From contig JAUQXG010000482.1 in the NCBI GenBank assembly GCA_030834765.1, forward strand, positions 1-8,028: a stretch of DNA of 8,028 bases. The letters are read 5' to 3'. The stretch comes from Lutispora sp. Lineage in GTDB: Bacteria; Bacillota; Clostridia; Lutisporales; Lutisporaceae. Below the pieces are notes generated by a model. The model did not search any database. It was not told the origin of the DNA and saw only the letters and a program-made list of their open reading frames with translations. Both the position numbers and the translations under genes were made by a program. Shown here one piece after another: positions 1-6,299 of the stretch (position 1 is the stretch's first letter; the number at the start of each line of letters is the position of its first letter).

Positions 1-1086
1 TACCATGTCCATAGAGGCTACAAGTCCCATACCTAACCTATCTTCTGGTATAAAACTCATGCTGACACCCTTTGTTATGATCTGTCGGGGTGTCTTGCCC
101 ACTAAATTGTCGCCTTCGAATCGTATTTCTCCAGATTTTACAGGATATAGTCCCGCGATGGCTTCGCATAGCTCTTTTTGCCCACTTCCTGCGATTCCAG
201 CCACTCCAAGTATTTCTCCGCCATAAAGATCAAAACTGATTCCTTTCAGCATTTCTATACCTTGATCATCCACAACTTTTAATTCTTTAATCTGAAGCAT
301 TTCTTTATTTTTAGGCACTTCTACTCTTTCAATTTCAAGATTCACAGCACGGCCTACCATAAGCTCTGTCAATTCCTTTGGGCTAGTAGAAACCTTGTCC
401 ACAGTTTTTATGGTTTCCCCTTTTCTAAGAACAGTAACTTTATCAGATATTTCCATTACTTCATTCATCTTATGAGAAATAAATATAACGGCACAGCCTT
501 CTTTTTTCATGCTTCTCATTATATTGAAAAGCTTAGCTGTTTCTTGAGGGGTCAACACTGCTGTAGGTTCATCCAGTATTAAAATATCTGCGCCACGATA
601 TAATACCTTCAGTATCTCTAGATTTTGCTTCTCACTGACAGACATATCATAAACCTTTTTATCAGGATCAATTTCAATTTCAAATTTTTTACATAAGGCA
701 TTAATTTTCTTTGTTAATTCCTGTTGGCTTAAAAAGAACTTGTTTTTTTGCCCTAATATGATGTTTTCTTTTGCAGTCAGCACTTCTACTAATTTAAAAT
801 GCTGATGTATCATTCCTATGCCCTGAGAGATGGAGTCTTTTGGTGATCCGAATTTAACCTCTTTGCCTCGAATAGAAATAGAACCGCTGTCAGGGGTATA
901 TATCCCTGACAGCATGTTCATTAATGTGCTTTTCCCAGCGCCGTTTTCTCCTAGCAAAGAGTGGCTTTCACCTTGCCCGATAGCTAAATCTACGTTGTTA
1001 TTCGCTATGACCTTTCCAAAGGTTTTTGTAATATCCTTCATAGAAATATAGGCAGTGCTTTTTGCTGTATCCAGCTTTATATCCAT
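1..1086 (-). CDS. BMP-type (purine/nucleoside) ABC importer ATPase, two NBDs, 3' end cut by window edge
   Basis: Cytoplasmic ATPase that would power uptake of the ligand bound by the adjacent lipoprotein. The frame is open for 362 codons from ATG at 1086 to the window edge. The start is supported by AAAGGG seven bases upstream (1094-1099). NBD1 has Walker A GENGAGKST (residues 46-54), Q-loop IHQHF (93-97), signature region SVSEKQ (149-154, divergent from LSGGQ), Walker B ILILDEP (168-174) and the H-loop ISHK (203-206). NBD2 begins near residue 263 with a degenerate Walker A, GIAGSGQKE (297-305), and a Q-loop-like FIPEDRLGMGL (345-355). A canonical first NBD and a degenerate second one are typical of the sugar/nucleoside ATPases of the RbsA/YufO (NupO) kind, usually about 500 residues. 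Roughly 150 residues, including the NBD2 signature and Walker B, are therefore missing here. Permease genes probably follow outside the window. The family call is firm; the purine substrate is inferred from the riboswitch and xpt upstream. Confidence 0.93.
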   Translation of the reverse strand, partial: MDIKLDTAKSTAYISMKDITKTFGKVIANNNVDLAIGQGESHSLLGENGAGKSTLMNMLSGIYTPDSGSISIRGKEVKFGSPKDSISQGIGMIHQHFKLVEVLTAKENIILGQKNKFFLSQQELTKKINALCKKFEIEIDPDKKVYDMSVSEKQNLEILKVLYRGADILILDEPTAVLTPQETAKLFNIMRSMKKEGCAVIFISHKMNEVMEISDKVTVLRKGETIKTVDKVSTSPKELTELMVGRAVNLEIERVEVPKNKEMLQIKELKVVDDQGIEMLKGISFDLYGGEILGVAGIAGSGQKELCEAIAGLYPVKSGEIRFEGDNLVGKTPRQIITKGVSMSFIPEDRLGMGLVASMDMV

Positions 1087-1144
1087 TCTTTTTCCCTTTC
1101 TGCAGCTATGTAATGTCATAGCTGACATCTTACACAAAATAGAA

Positions 1145-1170
1145 TTGAAAAAGGCCATAGCCTTTTTCAA
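1145..1170 (-). terminator. Intercistronic hairpin, possible partial terminator or mRNA stabiliser
   Basis: Two perfectly complementary 11-base arms (1145-1155 and 1160-1170) enclose a 4-base loop between the lipoprotein stop and the ATPase start. On the minus strand the stem is followed by TTCTATTTTG, a weak U-rich tract. Such a hairpin often lets a binding-protein gene be expressed above its ATPase and permease genes, by leaky termination or by protecting the upstream mRNA from 3' decay. The structure is seen; the function is inferred. Confidence 0.45.
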
Positions 1171-1198
1171 ACTTTATCTTCTGTTGAATCTAAGAAGA

Positions 1199-2317
1199 TT
1201 ATTGAATCTTCAATTCACCTTCCACACCTTGTACAAACCAGTTCATCATCAATATATCTGCTTCTGTCATCTCAGATCCTGAACCAACCTTTTCTGTACC
1301 TGTTTGATCCTTAATTGGACCTACAAACACTACTTGTTTTCCAGTAAGCATTTCTGTCTTCGCTTTTTCTACTACTGCTTTTGCTGCTTCTGGCGCATTT
1401 GCAGTAAGGGGAACAAGGTCAACGATTCCTGTTTCTAAACCTGTATAATATGCTTCTGGCTTCCAAGTTCCTTCTTGTATCGCTTTCACAGTCTGTACAT
1501 AATAGGGTCCCCAATTCCAAACTGGTGCTGTCATAAAAGCTTTTGGAACCAATGCACTTGTATCTGAGTTATAACCTATAGCAAATGCACCTTTTTCTTC
1601 AGCCGCCTGTAAGGGTCCTGCGGTATCCTGATGCTGTGTAATGACATCTACGCCTTCATCAAGTAGGGCTTTCGCTGCTTCTTTCTCTTTTGCTGGATCA
1701 TACCAAGTATGTGTCCATTTTACTTTTACTACGGCATCTTTATTTACAGATTGAACACCAAGTGTGAAGGCATTTATTCCGTTTACAACTTCTGGTATTT
1801 CAAATGCTGCTACATAACCGATTTTATTTGTTTCAGTTTTCATTCCTGCTACGATCCCTGAAAGGTATCTTGCTTGATACATTTTACCAAAGTAATTTCC
1901 CATATTTTCTGTAGTCTTATTTCCTGAGCAATGAAGGAATTTTACATCCGGATGATTCTTTGATGCTTTTTCCATATAATCCATAAAGCCAAAGCTTGTT
2001 CCGAATATGACTGTAGCACCTTGGTCTACCATGTCATTTACTACCTTTTCAACTTCAGGTCCTTCTGGAACTGATTCTTGGAATATCGTTTCTACTCCCA
2101 ATTCTTTAGCTAGGTATTGCCTTCCTTGGTCATGAGCATAGCTCCACCCGCCATCACCAGCTGGCCCCACATAAATAAAGCCTACTTTCATTTTCTTTTC
2201 TTCTGGATTTTGTGATTGACCTGGCTCTTGAACAGGAGCAGGTGCACTGGAACAGCCTGTTAAGGCTATCGCTAAAAGCATTACCATGGCTAAAATTAAA
2301 CTTACTGTTCTTTTCAT
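1199..2317 (-). CDS. BMP-family (PnrA/Med-like) substrate-binding lipoprotein of ABC importer, probable purine ligand
   Basis: Membrane-anchored ligand-binding protein delivering substrate to the importer whose ATPase is encoded next. The 372-residue product starts with a lipoprotein signal peptide: KR at 2-3, a hydrophobic core, and lipobox LTGC with the lipidated Cys at 22. A Pro/Gln/Glu-rich linker (23-42) follows. The mature domain opens with KVGFIYVGPAGDGGWSY (44-60), the hallmark start of BMP-family periplasmic-binding proteins. Other landmarks are SGNK (131-134), HTWYDP (203-208), QHQDTAG (228-234) and GYNSD (248-252). Length fits the family. The ATG at 2317 has an ideal GAGGAGG (2325-2331) seven bases upstream. 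The 47-base gap from xpt indicates co-transcription. The family includes purine nucleoside binders such as treponemal PnrA. The guanine riboswitch at the operon head supports a purine base or nucleoside, but the exact ligand cannot be read from sequence. Confidence 0.93.
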   Translation of the reverse strand: MKRTVSLILAMVMLLAIALTGCSSAPAPVQEPGQSQNPEEKKMKVGFIYVGPAGDGGWSYAHDQGRQYLAKELGVETIFQESVPEGPEVEKVVNDMVDQGATVIFGTSFGFMDYMEKASKNHPDVKFLHCSGNKTTENMGNYFGKMYQARYLSGIVAGMKTETNKIGYVAAFEIPEVVNGINAFTLGVQSVNKDAVVKVKWTHTWYDPAKEKEAAKALLDEGVDVITQHQDTAGPLQAAEEKGAFAIGYNSDTSALVPKAFMTAPVWNWGPYYVQTVKAIQEGTWKPEAYYTGLETGIVDLVPLTANAPEAAKAVVEKAKTEMLTGKQVVFVGPIKDQTGTEKVGSGSEMTEADILMMNWFVQGVEGELKIQ

Positions 2318-2364
2318 TATTATTCCTCCTCAATTTGAATGATTATACAAATCATCTTTCTCAT

Positions 2365-2934
2365 TTATTTGAATTTTAATTGTCCTTCATTCATAGAATC
2401 AACAATTGCCAATGATTCCACTCTGATCCCTTTTTCTTCTAATACTCGCCTTCCATTTTGAAAGCCTTTTTCAATTACGATTCCTACGCCAACTAGCTTT
2501 GCCTCAGCCTGTGATACGATATCTGCCAGCCCGGTTGCTGCATTTCCATTTGCCAGAAAATCGTCTATGATCAGTATCTTGTCCGATTTTGAAATATAGC
2601 TTTTGGCAACTCGGATTTTATAATGTTTATCCTTTGTAAAGGAATATACTGCGCTTTCATAAGTGTCTTGATCTAAGTTTGTGGCTTCATGCTTTTTTGC
2701 AAACACTACAGGAACCTTGAAATATTGCGCTGCAATACAAGCAAGTGCGATTCCCGAAGATTCTATTGTAAGTATCTTTGTGATGGTATCATTTTTAAAT
2801 ATCTCTTTAAATTCTTTTCCCATTTCATTAAATAGTTCAACGTCTATCTGGTGGTTTAGGAAGCTGTCAACTTTTAAAATTTTATTTCCTATGACTTTTC
2901 CATCTTTTATAATTCTGTCTTCTAATAATTTCAT
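2365..2934 (-). CDS. xpt: Xanthine phosphoribosyltransferase
   Basis: Cytoplasmic purine-salvage enzyme that converts xanthine plus PRPP to XMP and pyrophosphate, feeding GMP synthesis. The 189-residue product matches Bacillus Xpt (about 194 aa) in length and in landmark segments: [11 protein letters not shown] (21-31), TIESSGIA (56-63), [10 protein letters not shown] (74-83) and the type I PRTase PRPP-binding motif [16 protein letters not shown] (120-135) with its Asp pair at 124-125. The ATG at 2934 is preferred because AAGGGGA (2941-2947) lies six bases upstream. An in-frame ATG at 2985 sits inside the riboswitch terminator stem and has no ribosome binding site. In Bacillus the gene is paired with the xanthine permease gene pbuX; here the transport partner is a BMP-type ABC importer instead. 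Expression is almost certainly controlled by the guanine riboswitch in its leader. Confidence 0.97.
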   Translation of the reverse strand: MKLLEDRIIKDGKVIGNKILKVDSFLNHQIDVELFNEMGKEFKEIFKNDTITKILTIESSGIALACIAAQYFKVPVVFAKKHEATNLDQDTYESAVYSFTKDKHYKIRVAKSYISKSDKILIIDDFLANGNAATGLADIVSQAEAKLVGVGIVIEKGFQNGRRVLEEKGIRVESLAIVDSMNEGQLKFK

Positions 2935-2963
2935 GCGCTCTCCCCTTGCATTTCCTAATATTA

Positions 2964-3007
2964 CAAAAAAATAATAGACTCCCAAAATATAGCCTTCGGG
3001 AGTCTAT
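2964..3007 (-). terminator. Riboswitch expression platform: intrinsic terminator
   Basis: Perfect 10-base arms (2974-2983 and 2998-3007, GGGAGTCTAT in one arm) with a 14-base loop. On the minus strand they are followed by TATTTTTTTG, a good U-tract. The terminator ends 30 bases before the xpt start. It can form when ligand holds the aptamer P1 helix closed. The aptamer segment CTACGGG (3070-3064) can alternatively pair with CCCGAAG in the terminator's 5' arm and loop (2 G-C rich blocks, one mismatch), a plausible antiterminator for the ligand-free state. Confidence 0.9.
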
Positions 3008-3061
3008 GAAATAATTAATAAAACTTTCAAAAAAAGCAGAAAATAATTACATTCATATACG

Positions 3062-3132
3062 AACCCGTAGTCCGGCAATTTACGGCTGCCTGGTAGAAAC
3101 ATTTAGACCATATCTCTAAATATATACAAGTT
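3062..3132 (-). promoter_or_regulatory. Purine riboswitch aptamer, guanine class
   Basis: The minus-strand RNA shows the purine-aptamer architecture. P1 pairs AACTTGTA (3132-3125) with TACGGGTT (3069-3062), with two G-U pairs. P2 is TTAGA/TCTAA capped by the conserved loop GATATGG. J2/3 contains the invariant GTTTCTACC. P3 is GGCA/TGCC capped by GCCGTAAAT. J3/1 reads GGAC just before the P1 3' strand. The last base of that junction (complement of g3070) corresponds to position 74 of the xpt aptamer. It is C, which specifies guanine/hypoxanthine; adenine aptamers carry U. It lies upstream of xpt and an intrinsic terminator, so it acts as a genetic off-switch at the transcription level. Structure was folded by hand; the motif match is very strong. 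Confidence 0.96.
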
Positions 3133-3160
3133 TGTTCTTTTTCGAACAATATTCGTTTTT
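3132..3160 (-). repeat. Overlapping inverted repeats in the riboswitch leader, weak PurBox resemblance
   Basis: Between the predicted promoter and the aptamer, TTGTTC (3132-3137) is the inverted complement of GAACAA (3144-3149), and CGAACAATATTCG (3143-3155) is itself partly palindromic, with T5 runs on both sides. The CGAAC-AAT core resembles the Bacillus PurR operator (consensus AWWWCCGAACWWT) with about two mismatches on each strand. The two half-sites overlap, however, rather than lying about 16 bases apart. It may simply be a 5' leader hairpin. Sequence symmetry is seen; a regulatory role is speculative. Confidence 0.3.
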
Positions 3161-3199
3161 CAGTTTTTAATGTTCATGTTTCTCGCATGTATTAGATAT

Positions 3200-3228
3200 A
3201 TTTTATAATAAATACAGGTAAAAATCAA
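3200..3228 (-). promoter_or_regulatory. Candidate sigma-A promoter for the xpt-BMP operon
   Basis: On the minus strand, TTGATT (3228-3223) and TAAAAT (3205-3200) are separated by exactly 17 bases. Each hexamer is a fair match to TTGACA/TATAAT. Transcription would begin near 3193, giving roughly 60 bases of leader before the riboswitch P1 helix. The region is AT-rich, so chance matches are possible; position and spacing favour it. Confidence 0.55.
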
Positions 3229-3237
3229 CCCTTATTA

Positions 3238-3267
3238 TTCATATTTTAATAATATTATTTATATGAT
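3238..3267 (+). promoter_or_regulatory. Possible promoter for the trkA-trkH operon
   Basis: TTCATA (3238-3243) and TATGAT (3262-3267) are separated by 18 bases, with a predicted start near 3274. The -10 is good, the -35 weak, and the surroundings are very AT-rich. It diverges from the purine operon promoter in the same roughly 250-base intergenic region. I saw no c-di-AMP (ydaO) riboswitch in the leader, although such switches often precede potassium transporter genes. Confidence 0.3.
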
Positions 3268-3300
3268 AAAAGCTTGATTGAATAAGATGTAAGGAGTACA

Positions 3301-3348
3301 ATGGGAGCTGATACCATGTTGGTATTATTAAAATTTTTATTTAACTAA
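3301..3348 (+). CDS. Possible 15-residue leader peptide ORF upstream of trkA
   Basis: ATG at 3301 is preceded by a clean AAGGAG (3291-3296), but with a short 4-base spacer. The ORF encodes MGADTMLVLLKFLFN and stops with TAA at 3346-3348, 32 bases before trkA. The C-terminal two thirds are hydrophobic. A small inverted repeat (ATACC 3311-3315, GGTAT 3321-3325) lies inside it. It could be a leader peptide, a tiny membrane peptide or a fortuitous ORF. I do not recognise a family. Translation is plausible but unproven. Confidence 0.3.
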   Translation: MGADTMLVLLKFLFN

Positions 3349-3380
3349 AAAATATTATTCATACTTTAAGGAGTGTAGAA

Positions 3381-4787
3381 ATGCGAATTATCATTATAGG
3401 TGCCGGTAAGGTAGGATATACCCTTGCTGAAAACCTTTCCAAGGAAGGCAATAATGTCATTATCATCGACAAAAACCCAGAAACCCTTGGAAGAGCCGAT
3501 GAGAATCTAGATGTAATGACTATAAAGGGTTCCGGTGCCAGCACCAAGGTGCTTATGGAAGCAGATATAAAGCACACTGATCTTTTGATCGCTGTAACCA
3601 GCTATGATGAGGTAAATATGGTTTGCTGCCTTACAGCTAAAAAACTTGGCGCAGCATTTACCATTGCTCGTATAAGAGACCCAGAATATGCAGAAGAGCT
3701 TACAATGTTGAAAGAAGAAATTGACATAGATATGGTAATAAATCCTGAGCAAGCTGCCGCAGAGGAAATTGCCAGAGTATTAAACTTTCCTACTGCCATC
3801 AATGTAGAAAACTTTGCAAAAGGCCGCGTTAGAATGGTAGAACTAAAAATCAAAAGCGATATGTCTATCATAGGGATGACATTAGACGAAGTGTCTCATA
3901 AAATTTCATCTTCATTATTAGTAGGTGCTATCATACGAGATAAAGAGGTTATCATTCCAAATGGAGATTTTTTAATACAAGAAAATGATGATTTATATAT
4001 AATAGGAAAGACTTCCAACGTGCTAAATTTTTGTAAAGGTTTGGACGACAAATATCATAAGACAAGAAATGTGATGATCGTTGGCGGAGGAAGAATTGCC
4101 TATTACCTTACCAACCTTCTATATGAGATGGATATGAAGGTAAAAATAATAGAAATCAACAGAGAAAAATGCAAAACACTTTCTGAAGTTTTGCCTGATA
4201 CCTTGATTATTCACGGAGATGGAACGGATGAGGAGCTGCTTTTATCTGAAAACCTTGGTGATATGGATGGTTTCATCTCTATGACAGGTATAGATGAAGA
4301 AAATCTTATGTCAGCACTTTTAGCAAAACAGAATGGTGTAAAAAAAGTTTTTACTAAAACAAGCAGGTCTAATTATATAAACATAGTAAAAAGCCTAGGA
4401 ATCGATGGCGTAATCATTCCAAAACTTATTACTGCTAATCAAATTTTAAAATATGTAAGAGGCAAAGCTATAGAATCTCTCTATAAGTTAGAGGAAGGTC
4501 AAGCAGAGATTATTGAGTTTATCGTCGGTGCCAAAAGCAAGTTTATAAATATTCCTCTCAAAAAGCTTAATTTGCCGGTTGACACCATTATTACTACCAT
4601 AATACGAAGAAATGAGATCATCATACCTCATGGTGATGATGTAATCAAAAAAGGAGACAGTGTTATCGTAATCATAAAAAATAATAGCGTATCTAACTTA
4701 GATGAGATATTGAATAGCGTATCAGGAGGAATTCAAAGTGAACTTCAAAGCAGTATTAAGAAGCTTGGGAATATTATTAATATGTGA
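3381..4787 (+). CDS. trkA: Trk potassium uptake system NAD-binding gating subunit TrkA
   Basis: Cytoplasmic regulatory ring protein that binds NAD(H) or ATP and gates the TrkH potassium channel. The 468-residue product has the standard double RCK layout (E. coli TrkA is 458). The first Rossmann domain has GAGKVG at 7-12 and Asp30 at the end of the second strand. A first TrkA-C domain spans about 140-225. A second Rossmann domain has GGGRIA at 235-240 and Glu258 in the acidic position. A second TrkA-C domain spans about 370-455. An acidic residue after each glycine motif fits NAD binding. The ATG at 3381 has AAGGAG (3368-3373) seven bases upstream. The last 50 bases overlap the start of trkH1, whose ribosome binding site lies inside trkA, pointing to translational coupling. 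One TrkA probably serves both downstream TrkH proteins. Confidence 0.96.
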   Translation: MRIIIIGAGKVGYTLAENLSKEGNNVIIIDKNPETLGRADENLDVMTIKGSGASTKVLMEADIKHTDLLIAVTSYDEVNMVCCLTAKKLGAAFTIARIRDPEYAEELTMLKEEIDIDMVINPEQAAAEEIARVLNFPTAINVENFAKGRVRMVELKIKSDMSIIGMTLDEVSHKISSSLLVGAIIRDKEVIIPNGDFLIQENDDLYIIGKTSNVLNFCKGLDDKYHKTRNVMIVGGGRIAYYLTNLLYEMDMKVKIIEINREKCKTLSEVLPDTLIIHGDGTDEELLLSENLGDMDGFISMTGIDEENLMSALLAKQNGVKKVFTKTSRSNYINIVKSLGIDGVIIPKLITANQILKYVRGKAIESLYKLEEGQAEIIEFIVGAKSKFINIPLKKLNLPVDTIITTIIRRNEIIIPHGDDVIKKGDSVIVIIKNNSVSNLDEILNSVSGGIQSELQSSIKKLGNIINM

Positions 4788-6189
4788 GGCAATCACCATG
4801 ATACCCTCTTTAATAATATCAATAGTGCATGCTGGTGTTGATACACCAGCATTTCTATATACTATCTTTCTTGCAATTGTTATAGGCGTTGTATTTTCAA
4901 GTGTAACGCCTAAAGTCAGCAATATATATGCAAGAGACGGTTTTGCTATTGTTGCTTTGGGTTGGGCTTTAGTCTCCTTGTTCGGCGCCCTACCCTTTGT
5001 CATAAGCGGTACGATACCCAGCTTTGTGGATAGCTTTTTCGAATCATGTTCAGGATTTTCAACAACAGGATCTAGTATTCTAAGCGATGTAGAAGCTTTA
5101 CCAATGGGAATATTATTTTGGAGAAGCTTCACCCATTGGATAGGAGCCATGGGTATTATTGTCCTTACTTTAGCAATACTTCCTTCTGTAGGAGCAGGAT
5201 CATTGCATATTATGAAGGCAGAAAGCCCAGGTCCGAACCCTGGAAAGCTGGTGCCAAAAGTAGATCAAACTGCCAAAATACTCTACTCTATATATGTGGC
5301 CATTACTGCAATTCTTATTTTATTATTATATATTACTGGAATGCCTTTATTTGATTCTGTACTGAATGCCCTCGGAACTGTAGGGACAGGAGGATTTGCA
5401 ATAAAAAACACAAGTATTGGTGCCTATAATAATGTTTATGCAGAGATGATCATCACCATTTTCATGATTATAGGTGGCGGAAACTTTGCGCTATATTATG
5501 CCCTTATAAAGGGAAACTTCAAGGATGTGTTCAAAGACGAAGAGTTACGACTCTATCTTGGCATCATAGCTGCTTCTATCCTACTGATTGCAATAAATAT
5601 ATATGGTGTAAATTTTGATTCCATAGGAGAATCTTTGCGGCACTCTTCCTTTCAGGTTGCATCTATCATTACCACTACAGGTTTTGCAACTACGAATTAT
5701 GATAAATGGCCTTTATTCAGTAAAATGCTTCTGCTTTTTCTTATGTTTGTCGGCGGTTGTGCAGGTTCCACAGCAGGTTCAATAAAGACTATAAGAATAC
5801 TTTTGCTTTTTAAAACTGCAAAAAGAGAGCTGATGAAAATCATACATCCAAGAGCATTCTACACTGTGAAGCTGAGAAATAAGACCATAGAAGAAAAAAC
5901 TCTTATGGAAATACTGACTTTTTTCTTTATGTATATGATGATCATTGCAGTAGCTATATTGATATTATCATTTGATGACATGGATATCCCTACTACAATT
6001 TCTGCTGTTATATCAAGCATAGGAAATGTAGGCCCAGGTATTGGTCTTGTTGGTCCAATGGGCAATTATGGCGCCTTTTCTGATTTAAGCAAAATAACTT
6101 TATCTATTTGTATGATATTAGGGAGACTGGAGATTTATCCAATACTTTTATTGGTGGTTCCATCATTTTGGAAGAAAGTGAATATTTAA
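4738..6189 (+). CDS. trkH: Trk potassium transporter membrane subunit TrkH, copy 1
   Basis: Integral membrane, channel-like K+ translocation subunit of the SKT (TrkH/KtrB) superfamily, working as a dimer on a TrkA ring. The 483 residues contain the four M1-P-M2 repeats plus extra N-terminal helices. Filter loops are all present with their glycines: STTGSS (108-113), VGTGGF (215-220), TTTGFA (312-317) and GNVGPG (429-434). The intramembrane gate loop GGCAGSTAGS is at 339-348, and the final-repeat GRLEIYP motif is at 462-468. The GTG start at 4738 is chosen because AGGAGGA (4724-4730) precedes it by seven bases and because copy 2 has the same start context. It overlaps trkA by 50 bases in the +1 frame. 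Gly in the first filter loop suggests genuine K+ selectivity. Confidence 0.95.
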   Translation: MNFKAVLRSLGILLICEAITMIPSLIISIVHAGVDTPAFLYTIFLAIVIGVVFSSVTPKVSNIYARDGFAIVALGWALVSLFGALPFVISGTIPSFVDSFFESCSGFSTTGSSILSDVEALPMGILFWRSFTHWIGAMGIIVLTLAILPSVGAGSLHIMKAESPGPNPGKLVPKVDQTAKILYSIYVAITAILILLLYITGMPLFDSVLNALGTVGTGGFAIKNTSIGAYNNVYAEMIITIFMIIGGGNFALYYALIKGNFKDVFKDEELRLYLGIIAASILLIAINIYGVNFDSIGESLRHSSFQVASIITTTGFATTNYDKWPLFSKMLLLFLMFVGGCAGSTAGSIKTIRILLLFKTAKRELMKIIHPRAFYTVKLRNKTIEEKTLMEILTFFFMYMMIIAVAILILSFDDMDIPTTISAVISSIGNVGPGIGLVGPMGNYGAFSDLSKITLSICMILGRLEIYPILLLVVPSFWKKVNI

Positions 6190-6225
6190 AATTTGTAAAA
6201 CAAGTTAACTTGTTTTGCAAATTTT
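6188..6225 (+). repeat. Long AT-rich hairpin after trkH1, centred on GTTAAC
   Basis: A 38-base inverted repeat starts in the trkH1 stop codon and pairs throughout, with one G-U position (t6196/g6217). Its centre CAAGTTAACTTG recurs after trkH2. The 3' arm ends in TTTT, but the stem base is A-T only, so termination would be weak. It may cause partial termination or stabilise the trkA-trkH1 transcript while letting some transcription reach trkH2. Confidence 0.6.
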
Positions 6226-6299
6226 GATCATAAGGTTGAGCAAAGCTTTGGCAGCGGCTCATGATTAGACATTGGTGATTAAACAAGGAGGAATATAGC
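6226..6299 (+). repeat. trkH1-trkH2 spacer with degenerate copy of the trkH tail module
   Basis: This spacer contains AGGTTGAGCAA (6233-6243), which recurs exactly at 7800-7810 downstream of trkH2. It also holds a small palindrome CAAAGCTTTG (6241-6250) and a bulged stem pairing TGAGC (6237-6241) with GCTCA (6257-6261). It ends in the trkH2 ribosome binding site AAGGAGGAAT (6285-6294). No promoter-like pair of hexamers stood out, so trkH2 is probably read from the trkA promoter. Confidence 0.5.

Noticed and set aside
5..1282. Plus-strand open frames over the ABC ATPase and the lipoprotein 3' end
   Set aside because: The minus-strand frames contain complete, recognisable ABC and BMP motifs; the plus-strand products have no recognisable features.
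2339..2355. ATGATT/AATCAT hairpin between xpt and the lipoprotein gene
   Set aside because: Only six A-T-rich pairs with no U-tract; likely chance in AT-rich sequence.
2935..2985. In-frame N-terminal extension of xpt starting at ATG 2985
   Set aside because: It lies in the riboswitch terminator stem and U-tract, has no ribosome binding site, and the extension does not match Xpt proteins. ATG 2934 has AAGGGGA at good spacing.
3230..3380. Possible c-di-AMP or other riboswitch in the trkA leader
   Set aside because: The leader is short and AT-rich, with no recognisable conserved core of the ydaO type or another known class.
4722..5150. Long minus-strand open frame opposite trkH1, and similar antisense frames at 6488-6721, 5859-6065 and 7421-7627
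   Set aside because: These are antisense shadows of the two trkH genes. They occur at equivalent positions in both copies because the coding strand is conserved, and they have no plausible start signals.
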